Below are positions 1-8,788 of a DNA stretch of 64,000 bases, piece by piece (the first letter of the stretch is position 1; each line of letters opens with the position of its first letter). Source of the stretch: Platanthera guangdongensis (Eukaryota > Streptophyta > Magnoliopsida > Asparagales > Orchidaceae); the NCBI GenBank assembly GCA_039583875.1, contig CM077151.1:112424609-112488608 (forward strand). The letters run 5' to 3'. Both the position numbers and the translations under genes were made by a program. The notes below the pieces were generated by a model. That model was not told the origin of the DNA, did not search any database, and was given only the letters and a program-made list of their open reading frames with translations.

Positions 1-2
1 CG

Positions 3-911
3 ACCAGCGACATCCCCGCCGGGGCGGCAGGTACCTCCGGGCCGTCGGACGGGTCGCAAACCACCACGAGGCCGGTGCCGAGAGGGCATCGCAACTTCGG
101 CTACGGCGAGAAATACCTGGACGAGCTCGGTGTGCCGCTTCTGTCATGGGACAAGGAGTCTAATCGCGCGGTGGCCTCGAATCTGTTGCCGAGTTGGCTG
201 GAGCAGGACACCATCGGCGGGGAGGCATATAATTTTTCGTTCGGCTTGTACTCGCGAGAGGATGCCGCCATCTATGACAAAGTGGCGACGCGAGTACTGG
301 TTCACGGGAGCGCGGGGGCCCAGCTGCGCGGCCTGGAGCTAGCCCATATGGTTGGGAGGCGCTGCACCCAGCTGGAGCGGAACGCCACCTCCCTCAAGAA
401 GTTGGCGGACGAGAAAGAGGAGGCCCGGAAACTCGCTCTGGAGGACTCGGACCTCCAGAGAAGGCGGGCCGACACGGCCGAGGAGACCCTTGCGCAGTAC
501 CTGGGAGGGGTGGTACGTGTTCACCTTCGATAACCGCCCCTTCTCGCGAATTCACCTTATGATTCTCTCTCCTTTCCCCAGGACGCGGCGACGGCGAGCC
601 GGATGGGTGTCGAGATCGCCACCCTGGGTCAGGACAAATCGGCGCTGGATGCGCGGGTGCGTAAGCTGGAGGCTGCCGCTGCTGTCCCTCCGCCTGACAA
701 CATGGGCTGCCTGCTCGAGCATCATTCTGACCACGAGTTGGAAGTGTTGATGCAGAGGAACGCCGCCAGTGCCGCAAAGTACACGATGCAAATGTTGCGG
801 CGTGCGGATCTCCTCAAGAGCGAGGCCGCGGATCTCTCGGCGAGCGACGTGGTGCCGGCACTGTTCCTCCCTGTGCTGGATCCCGGGGATAAGTCCTTCC
901 AGCCCATCTAG
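3..911 (+). CDS. Antisense extra gene of element A, 3' part (two exons)
   Basis: The frame is open from base 3 and continues off the left edge, so no start is seen. Exon 1 is 3-512. A GTACGT donor at 513 and a CCCCAG acceptor ending at 581 remove a 69-bp phase-0 intron. Exon 2 runs 582-911, ending in TAG. The visible product is about 280 residues, acidic and coiled-coil-like (runs such as LKKLADEKEEARKLAL and LDARVRKLEAAAAV). The position, downstream of pol on the opposite strand, matches the antisense extra ORFs known from Tat gypsy elements. Intron placement parallels exons 2 and 3 of the second antisense gene of element D (48543-49647). Function is unknown. The splice sites are inferred from sequence only. 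Confidence 0.65.
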
Positions 912-1339
912 GACTTCACACCCCAGATCTCGCGTCGCCCCCACTTTTTGATGTTTGTTTATTAGGTGTAAACATTATGCTCTTTTTGTCGTTTGAGATG
1001 TAAGCGCGGGACGCGCCTATACTTTTTGATTTTCTTCTGTTAATGCTCTTACAAATGCTTCCACACTCGTTACTTACGTCTGCCTGCAGTCATTGCGCGA
1101 TGTAATTTTTCTGTTTTCACGCTCGCTGCCGCTCACCTCGCATTGCGTCAACGAGGTCGTATGCCTACGGATTCGGCTTCGGAGTTATAGGAGGCCCGGC
1201 GGGTCGTCCCGCTGTTGGCGACCTGTATCAGCGGCACAGCCTCCGCTGCCGAGGCCACTAGCGGACCAGGCGAGGCGAGGCGGTTCGCTGTTTGCCCGAG
1301 TCATCATATCCTAATCCTTTATTAACACCATTTGAGTAG
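912..1339. other. Spacer between antisense gene and tandem array in element A
   Basis: No coding region is supported. The first 200 bases, downstream of the antisense gene stop, are T-rich (possible 3' UTR). From about 1100 the base composition turns GC-rich again. No hairpin or repeat was recognised. Confidence 0.5.
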
Positions 1340-2422
1340 TTTTCGGTTCTGCCGGCTAGGTGGGAGCCCGACATCGTGATTCGCTCTGGGTCGCAAACTG
1401 CTGCCATCGGGTGACTTCCGTCCCTGCCAGCTAGGTGAGAGCCTGGCAGCGGGATCTTATCGAGGCCAAGGATGACACCGAGTGACTTCCGGCCCTGCCA
1501 GCTAGGTGAGAGCCTGGCAGCGGGATCTTCTCGGGGTCCAAACACATTCCATCGAGTGACTTCCAGCCCTGCCAGCTAGGTGAGAGCCTGGCAGCGGGAT
1601 CTTCTCGAGGCCAAGGATGACACCGAGTGACTTCCGGCCCTGGCAGCTAGGTGAGAGCCTGGCAGCGGGATCTTCTCGGGGTCCAAACACATTCCATTGA
1701 GTGACTTCCGGCCCTGCCAGCCAGGTGAGAGCCTGGCAGCGGGATCTTCTCGAGGCCAAAGATGACACCGAGTGACTTCCGGCCCTGCCAGCTAGGTGAG
1801 AGCCTGGCAGCGGGATCTTCTCGGGGTCAAAACACATTCAATCGAGTGACTTCCGGCCCTACCAGCTAGGTGAGAGCCTTGCAGCAGGATCTTCTCGAAG
1901 CCAAGGATGACATCGAGTGACTTCCGACCCTGCCAGCTAGGTGAGAGCCTGGCAGTGGGATCTTCTCGGGGTACAAACACATTCCATCGAGTGACTTCCG
2001 GCCCTGCCAGCTAGGTGAGAGCCTGGCAGCGGGATCTTCTCGAGGCCAAGGATGACACCGAGTGACTTCCGGCCCTGCCAGCTAGGTGAGAGCCTGGCAG
2101 CGGGATCTTCTCGGGGTCCAAACACATTCCATCGAGTGACTTCCGGCCCTACCAGCTAGGTGAGAGCCTGGCAGCGGGATCTTCCCGAGGCCAAGGATGA
2201 CACCGAGTGACTTCCGGCCCTGCCAGCTAGGTGAGAGCCTGGCAGCGGGATCTTCTCGGGGTCCAAACACATTCCATCGAGTGACTTCCGGCCCTGCCAG
2301 CTAGGTGAGAGCCTGGCAGCGGGATCTTCTCGAGGCCAAGGATGACACCGAGTGACTTCCGGCCCTGCCAGCTAGGTGAGAGCCTGACATCGGGATCTTC
2401 TCGGGGTCCAAACACATTCCCA
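1340..2422. repeat. 145-bp tandem array of alternating 74- and 71-bp subunits
   Basis: About seven dimeric units. Both subunits share a core from GAGTGACTTCC to GGGATCTTCTCG. They differ in their tails: GGGTCCAAACACATTCCATC in the 74-bp form and AGGCCAAGGATGACACC in the 71-bp form. Each core holds the inverted repeat CTGCCAG/CTGGCAG around a 12-nt loop. The first and last subunits are diverged, the usual pattern for array edges. The array lies between the 3' end of pol and the antisense gene. Tandem repeats in this region of Tat elements are known and can seed satellite DNA. Minus-strand ORFs in it are translations of the repeat, not genes. Confidence 0.95.
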
Positions 2423-2499
2423 TTCTTTACACAGGCTGGCTATGACCGTACTGCAGCGTTTGAAGAAATTCATTATAATGAGAGCGTCACTTACATGCC

Positions 2500-3567
2500 T
2501 TAGGTAAAAAAATGCTTCAAGTCGTCACCACTCCAGGTGTGACTCAGGGTCTCACCCTCTACATTTTGGAGTCGGTAGCCCCCTGACTTTAGGGCTTCCT
2601 TTACAACTAATGATCCCTCCCAGTTGGGATTGAGCTTCCCTACGGATGCCGACCTCCCTGCCGCATCCACCTTCTTCAGCACCAGGTCTCCTTCCGCGAA
2701 CTGCTTGACCCTGACATGCTTGTCAAAGTATTTGGCCATCCTTCTTTTTTACCTCCTCCTGTCGGACAGCCGAAAGGTCCCTCAATTCTTCCACCATGTC
2801 AATGGAGAGTCTCAGCTCCTCCTCGTTCCCGGCTTGCCATTCTTCTCAGCCCTCTTTGGCTGCCACGACCCGCGACGTTTGGACTTCAAATTCCACGGGG
2901 AGCACTGCCTCGCACCCGTGGGAGAGCTTGAAGGGGGTCTCCCCTGTAGCTGTGTTAGGGGTGGTTCTTAGGGCCCAAAGAACTGCGGGGAGCTGCTCTA
3001 CCCAGCTCCCCCTCAAATTCTCCACCTTCTTCTTGAGGAGGTTAACAATGATCTTGTTCGCGGCCTCCACCTGCCCGTTGCTCCTGGGGTGATGGACCGA
3101 GGCGAACCTGAGGTCGATCCCAAGCTGCTCGCAAAAGTTGGTGAACTCAGCACTGGCGAACTGGGGCCCGTTGTCCGTGACGATGGCCTGGGGCAGCCCA
3201 TGGCGACAGATGATCTCCCCCCAAACAAAGTTCCTGATCGCCTGGGAGGTCACCTTGGCCAGTGCATTCACCTCCATCCACTTGGAGAAGTAGTCAATCA
3301 TCACTAGGAGGAACCTTCTCTGACCGCTGGCCTGGGGAAACGGTCCAACCAAATCCATTCCCCAGATTGCGAAGGGCTAGGGGGCCGTGATACTCTTGAG
3401 TCGTTGTGCTGGCTGAAGCTGAAGAGGGGCAAACAGTTGGCACTTATGACATCTTCTTGAGAACTCTGCGGCGTCTCGGCCCAGGGCGGGCCAGAAATAC
3501 CCTTGCCTGACTATCCTTCCCTTCAGGGTCCGACTCCCGGAATGACTTCCACATTACCCGTAGTGGA
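2500..3567 (-). pseudogene. Element A integrase, catalytic core and C-terminal part
   Basis: Integrase inserts the cDNA into the genome. The core (3358-2846) shows the first catalytic Asp in MIDYFSKW, the second in VTDNGPQF and the Glu in SNGQVEAANK. WALRTTPNTATGETPF and the LPVEFEVQ segment follow. A stop at about 2846 separates this from the C-terminal segment (2739-2500), which has GDLVLKKVDAAGR and HTWSGDDLKHFF. The N-terminal zinc-binding part lies beyond the insertion at 11585-11700, and the frame resumes there after one copy of the TSD is removed. A second disruption lies at 3358-3400. Non-functional as it stands. Confidence 0.85.
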
Positions 3568-3572
3568 CTTCC
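3568..3572. repeat. Target site duplication, left copy (CTTCC)
   Basis: These five bases match 11580-11584 exactly and flank the non-coding LTR element. They prove its insertion into element A's integrase. Confidence 0.9.
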
Positions 3573-4560
3573 TGGTGGTTAAAACTCCAAAATTATTTAC
3601 GGTCACGCGACGACCCGGCGGTTTTATTTAAGTAAAAGGCGGAAGTGATTTTATTTAAGAAAACGGGGCGCGCGTATTTATTTATTTGGATATAAAACGG
3701 TGTGATCGAGTTTTAACGAAAGGAGGCAAGTGCACCTATCGTGAGTAGTACAGGATATTCCGGGTGGAATATCGAGGTCGTATTGTTCTCGGGTCTGGTT
3801 CGATTATTTCTACTCTTCCCTGGAGGGGACTATTATTTTACCGATAATTATCTTGTCGGGATATTTTATATATAATAAAAAGGCAGAAAACATAAAAAGA
3901 AAGCATAAAAATAAAGCTTGAAGGTGGTGCCGATGAAGAGCTTAGCTCGATGGCACCGAAAAAACAATTGAACTAAAATAAACTTTAAATAAAAAGAGCT
4001 CCTAAATTTCTAATTAATTAAGGCGGAGACTTGGCCGTGGAGGTTCCACTAAAATGAGCTCACCTAGCTATAGGGCTATCGCTCACCTGAACGCTAAGAC
4101 TATTCGACCGGGCTCTCGTCCGACGAAGGATTCCTCTTAACGCCCGCATTACGATAAGAACCCCGCTATTGGGTGGGGAACCCAATCCGGTAGAGTTGGC
4201 GCGCCTCCTATCTCGAGGGTTAGTGCGGAACTCTCTTTGCCAAGGGGTGATCTGTCCATACGTACGGCCTCTCGGCGAGCTTATGGAAAACGGAAATAGG
4301 GCCCACACATCGATATGTGGTCCTACGCGTCGTTAACCCCGGGCAAACCTTAAGTACTTTTAATTAATTAGAAAGATATGACCTTTAATTATTTTAAGTT
4401 ATTTTATCTGTCCCAATGCTCTTCGATAACGAGGGCTAAGAACGGTTAGCCACTCATCGGAATGGAGAGGCTTGCGGGAAAAGCAGAAAAGAAAGCAGAA
4501 AATGGAAAGCAGGAAATGAAAGCAGTAAAATAAAGCAGTAAAGGAAAGCTGAAAATTGCA

Positions 4561-4861
4561 AGTCCTACTCAAACGAGTAGGACTGAAGAAAGCTGTAAAT
4601 TGCGAGTCCCGGTGCAAGCGCGTGGGCGGGATAAAGAAAGCGTGCCCTACTCAAACGAGTAGGACTAAATAAATGCAACTAACGCACACGCTCTCTCGAC
4701 ATAAATGAAAACGCACACACACAAATCCTACTCAAATGAGTAGGGAAAATAAAGACCTGCCATTTAACTCGAATGAGTAGGCAGAAATAAAGAAAATTAC
4801 AAACTCACGCACTCTACAGAATTGAAAATAAGCAAGCGCCATTTAACTCTTAACGAGTAGG
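4561..4861. repeat. Spaced hairpins CCTACTC-AAAC-GAGTAGG in LARD LTR
   Basis: Five imperfect copies of a 7-bp stem CCTACTC/GAGTAGG with a 4-nt loop lie about 65-95 bp apart: near 4564, 4651, 4729, 4770 and 4848. The later ones are degenerate (AACTCGAATGAGTAGG, AACTCTTAACGAGTAGG). They are separated by A-rich sequence. The same set occurs at 9769-10066 in the other LTR. Confidence 0.85.
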
Positions 4862-4924
4862 CGAAAATAAATGCGCATACATGAAAAATTGCACAAAACT
4901 AAGTTACCAAAAAATTAAAACAAC

Positions 4925-5074
4925 TGCATTTCTACCGCTAGAATGCGGTAGAAATGCATAGAAAGTGAAAATAAAAATTAAATGAGCGAAAAAGTTTTGT
5001 AAATAAAAATGAAAATGCAAATGCTCGAAAAATAAAAATGAATACATTTCTACCGCTAGAATGCGGTAGAAATG
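4925..5074. repeat. Two long hairpins with 14- and 12-bp perfect stems
   Basis: 4925-4958 is TGCATTTCTACCGC, loop TAGAAT, then its exact reverse complement. 5045-5074 repeats the inner 12 bp with the same loop. The same pair is at 10130-10163 and about 10250-10280 in the 5' LTR. Identical loops suggest duplication of one hairpin rather than chance. Confidence 0.9.
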
Positions 5075-5660
5075 CAAAAAAAGAGAGCGAAAAAATTAAA
5101 AGAGGAAAAAGATTAAACTGAAAAACTAAGTGCGCGAAATATTAAAACGACTATATTATCATTCCTATAACTCCGTAAAAATGCTAAAAAAGTGCGAATA
5201 AAGGGAAAAGAACGAAAAAGTTTTACGAAATAAAAAGCTAAGTTAAAAAAAAGGAAAAACACTTTGAAAACGTTTTTACGGATCTATAGGGATGAATTAG
5301 AAACTATAAAAATCTAAGTTAAACTAAAACAATGTAAAAATAACTAAACATAAAAAAAGAAAACTAATCTCATACACACACACAAACACATATAAAGAAG
5401 AACGAAAAAAAACTAAGTTAAAACAAAATGAAAAATAAGATTGCTTAAGAGAGTTTTGCTTAGACTCATTCCAACACCATATAAAGAGACGAAAATAACA
5501 CATTTTATTAAGTAAAAACACGGTTACAAAGGAACGAAAACAAAAAGCTAAGGAGAGGGGGAGAAAATATCTCTTACATAGCATTTGGAAGCATTCCAGC
5601 AGCACAACACTTAAGCAAAATGGATCCAAAAAGGGAACAGGAATCCTAAGCAGAAGCTCT

Positions 5661-5670
5661 GAATTTATAG
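5661..5670 (-). promoter_or_regulatory. TATA-like box, LARD 3' LTR
   Basis: The minus strand reads CTATAAATTC; the copy in the 5' LTR at 10864-10873 would be the working promoter. It lies about 750 bp into the LTR, directly downstream (in the minus sense) of the GTCACGCCC hairpin block. This is inferred from the motif and position. Confidence 0.5.
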
Positions 5671-5685
5671 AAAAAATTTACATGG

Positions 5686-6260
5686 GTCACGCCCTTGGTC
5701 ACGGGCGTGATAGGGGGCGTGACAGTACTATTTGCGAAGGTGGCCGGCGATTTGACGGGAAAGTTGACTTCGGGCTGGACACGTGGCGGTCTCGCAGTGG
5801 TCACGCCCTAGGTCACGGGCGTGATGCTGGGCGTGTCAAGCAGGTGGATCTGGGCGCGGGTTGCGCCGAAAGTCTTCGGGCAGGTCTTGTCGGCCAGGCG
5901 CAGTGGTCACGCCCTAGGTCACAGGCGTGACTCTGGGCGCATCGGCTGGTGTCGACACTCGACGAATGTCGAGCTGAAAGTGTCGAGTTGAAAATCGTCG
6001 AGCGGAAAGAGGTGTCACGCCCTAGGTCATCGGCGTGACGCTGGGCGTGACTGTTGTTGTCGACACTCGACGATCGTCGAGAGGAATTCGTCGAGTGGAG
6101 TGAACACGGGCTTGGGTCACGCCCCGTGTCAGGTGACACGAGCGTGACAGGGGGCGTGTCAAGCTTTGCTCTTCGAAATTTACTGATTGACTGGAATTTG
6201 ACGTGTCACGCCCTGGTCACGGGCGTGACCAATAAGTTACGGGCGTGACTTGTCAATTTT
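5686..6260. repeat. GTCACGCCC/GGGCGTGAC palindrome block in LARD LTR
   Basis: Six modules start near 5686, 5798, 5906, 6014, 6117 and 6205, about 90-112 bp apart. The usual form is GTCACGCCC, a TAGGTCAC spacer, GGGCGTGA, then often a second GGGCGTG(A/T)C. Between them are TCGACACTCGACGA-type inverted repeats (5951-6000, 6060-6100). In the minus sense the block is in U3, just upstream of the TATA-like box. That is where enhancer or protein-binding repeats would be expected. The equivalent block is 10889-11445. Confidence 0.9.
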
Positions 6261-6423
6261 TTTGCAGATTTTTCATATTTTCTGAAAAATAAAATAAAAC
6301 AAGTTAGTATAATATTTACAAAAATAGGAGCATTTTATTGAATAAAAACAAATAAAAATGACGAAACTAAATGAAAACGACTAAATTAATGTACAGAAAA
6401 ATAGGTATATTTACAATTCATCA

Positions 6424-6464
6424 AATACCCCCATACTTAAGCTTTTGCTATTCCAGAGCAAAAG
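6424..6464 (-). promoter_or_regulatory. LARD polypurine tract with adjacent hairpin
   Basis: The minus strand reads TTAAGTATGGGGG directly before the 3' LTR start, the expected site for plus-strand priming. Next to it is the perfect 8-bp stem CTTTTGCT/AGCAAAAG (6442-6449 and 6457-6464) with a 7-nt loop. Confidence 0.8.
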
Positions 6465-8034
6465 TTGGAGATGAACTTATAAGGAATAAAAGAAATCCTA
6501 AGTTTAGCTACCGCTTGACTTAATTAAAAGTAAGATCAAAATAAACATCCGGGGTTAAAGAATTAAATCCTAATTTATGAAATGTTATGAATAGAGGAAC
6601 AGTTTCAAAAAGACTTCTAGATAAAATAAAATAGGAAGCAAAAATTTATTTTTGTTAGTTTAACAAAGATGGATTGGATTTATATAAAAAACTTTAGCTT
6701 AAAAGAAGTTAAAGGAAATAATGCAATTTAAAAGTTATGCTATCAATAAATTTTAAATTAATTCTAGAATCATTGAAATAGGCTAAGTGGTTTAGTGGTT
6801 TATGAAGAAGGCTTGAATATTGAGGCGAGGCAATTTTTTTCTCGAACCTCCAATTTTTTTTTCTTTTTGGATAGTTGGGAAAATGAAATCTTATTTTCCT
6901 AACACATAATAATTTTTTTCTTTCTTCATAAATAATAAATAACCCAATGTATATGTGTAGAAGTATTGAATTTTATCCTCTTACTCCATACATATAATCT
7001 TTTTAAATATTGGGTGCCTATGTTTACAGAATGAAATCTTATTCCCATTGACATAAGATCTTTTAAGGGATAGGGGTAAACATGTCAAGTAAGACATGAA
7101 AAAAAAATGGAAGTGAGTTTAGTTTTTCAAAAGAAAAACTAGATTTTAATAAAAAAGTTTTGAGAGCAACCTTTTTAAAATGAACGTTCCTATCTTTCTA
7201 AAAGCATGAAGTAGAAATAATTGAAATCCATGAATGTTATTTTCTAACATAAAAAACGAGCTTCTATTTATAAAATTAGAAGTGGTGGTGAAAAACAAGT
7301 TCCCTATTATAAGGAAAAGACATAAAAAATTCTTTAAATCTTAACCCCAGACACATAAATCTATCGAACTTTAATTAATAAACGAATAGTAAGCAAAGAA
7401 TAACTAAAATTCGCATATAAATTAACTCGAAACTAGATTTGTGGAAAGCAAAAAGGGTTAAGATATGATATATACGATTTATTTTGTTACATAATTAACA
7501 AAACGTTTTTTTGATTTTTTTAGGGATTTTATCATTTTTTTGTGTTTTAATTATTATCTTTTTAAGATTTTTAGAGTTATTATCTTTTTTTGGTATTTTT
7601 GGTTTTTCTAATTTTTTTTTATTTTTAGTGTATTTTGATAAGTTATTTACAAGAAAGAGGAGAGAAAGAAGTGCTATTTAAAGAAGATAGGGGGGGGGGA
7701 AGAGAGATTTTTACAAAAAAAAGGGACAAAGTAAAAACTCGAATGCGGCCCCGCGAACAGACTCTTATTTGAATGGTTGGTTCGATGAGTCGAACGTCGC
7801 GGGCAGGCAAGACGCAAGTTTTTACAAAAAAGAAGATGGGGGGGGAAAGAGAATTTTTTTTACAAAAAATATTTACGAAGTAAAAAGATTTTTTGAATTT
7901 TTTGAGTTTTATGAATTTTTTTTTTGAAGTTTTATGATAATAAAAACAAGGAAAATTTTTTAGATTTTAAGTTTTGCAAATTTTTTTGTAGTTTTGATGA
8001 GTACAGAATAAAAAAAATGCAGTATAGGAAAACA
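6465..8034. other. LARD interior, non-coding
   Basis: AT-rich with long T or A runs (about 7490-7640) and G runs (about 7690 and 7840). No retroviral motif is seen in any frame. A short GC-rich island at about 7740-7815 stands out but was not recognised. Confidence 0.7.
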
Positions 8035-8070
8035 CCCCCATACTTAAACCCAACATTGTCCCCAATGTTG
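8035..8070 (-). promoter_or_regulatory. Second PPT-like motif plus hairpin inside LARD
   Basis: CCCCCATACTTAA at 8035-8047 is identical to the terminal PPT motif at 6428-6440. It is again followed by an 8-bp perfect stem, CAACATTG/CAATGTTG, with loop TCCC. The stem sequence differs from the first, so the architecture rather than the sequence is repeated. It could be a central polypurine tract; function is inferred. Confidence 0.6.
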
Positions 8071-8765
8071 CAGTCTAAGTATGCGGAACGATTAATATAC
8101 AAAATATAATAAGTACAAAAAGAAAAAGGGAGGGTAGGAGCTTCCCTAAGACGAGCGCGGGAGGCCCAGGTTGAAACCCTGCATTATTTAGAAAAGAAAA
8201 AAAAAGCAAAAAGATAATCAAAAAAAACAAAAAAAAGATACACTCGACCAAAGAGTGGGTGTGGGGGGTAGGGGGTGACAAGTGCGTGAGACTCGAAGCA
8301 GACGTCTTAGCTTATGAGTGTAAGAAAAATGCGCTCCCCTATCGCGCATAAGAGTGAGAACCGCGCCGAATCAAAATAAAATAAGTGAAATTAAATTAAA
8401 CAAAATATATACTTACTTTTTTTTTGGGTTTGTTTTTTTTTTAAAATCAAATTATTAATTTTTTGTTTGTTTTTTTTCATAAGGAAAATATATTTTTAAG
8501 TTTTTCATTTTTCATTTTTTTGTTTTTTTTGTTTTTTGTTTTGTTTTTAGTTTTATAGTTTTTTTTTTAAGTTTTTAAGGTTTTGCAAATTTTTTTTTTT
8601 AGTTTTATAAGTTTTTCAATTTTTTTGTTTTTTTTATTTATAATTTTGTAATATTTATTATTATTATTATTATCATTATATTATATTGGCCATATATATA
8701 TATATATATAAATATATAGGTAAAATTAATATATTTCCAGGGTTTAAAATAACGAACCGAAAACT
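8071..8765. other. LARD leader-side interior
   Basis: In element sense this is the 5' leader region after the PBS. It is rich in T runs, with an (AT)n microsatellite at about 8697-8716. No ORF is supported. Confidence 0.6.
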
Positions 8766-8783
8766 CCCCGGCAACAGCGCCAA
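8766..8783 (-). promoter_or_regulatory. LARD primer binding site (tRNA-Asp type)
   Basis: The minus strand reads TGGCGCTGTTGCCGGGGA, starting 5 bases inside the 5' LTR end. Plant gypsy elements of the Athila/Tat branch use a PBS of this form, with one base different here, complementary to tRNA-Asp. This fixes the element's orientation. Confidence 0.8.
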
Positions 8784-8788
8784 AAACT

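Larger units (their letters stand above)
3573..6423 (-). repeat. LARD 3' LTR (2851 bp)
   Basis: Plus-strand ends are TGGTGGTTAAAA and ..ACAATTCATCA, so it is TG..CA on either strand. It is near-identical to 8789-11579, with a 36-bp-scale extra segment near 6330-6370 and another near 4470-4500. It contains three families of hairpin repeats, listed separately. Apparent ORFs (4060-4308, 5324-5629) recur in the other LTR and are not supported as genes. Confidence 0.93.

Noticed and set aside
1502..2415. Series of 62-residue minus-strand ORFs repeating every 145 bp
   Set aside because: They are the tandem repeat translated, with unit-length spacing and no start or context of a gene.
1340..2422. 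CRISPR-like array
   Set aside because: No unique spacers of constant length. Both subunits repeat in full, and the context is a plant retrotransposon.
4060..5629. ORFs of 82 and about 101 residues repeated at 9276-9524 and 10524-10832
   Set aside because: They repeat only because both lie in the two LTRs of the LARD. No recognisable protein.
8150..8190. Possible tRNA-like remnant (GGTTGAAACCCTGC)
   Set aside because: No acceptor stem or anticodon arm could be formed around it.
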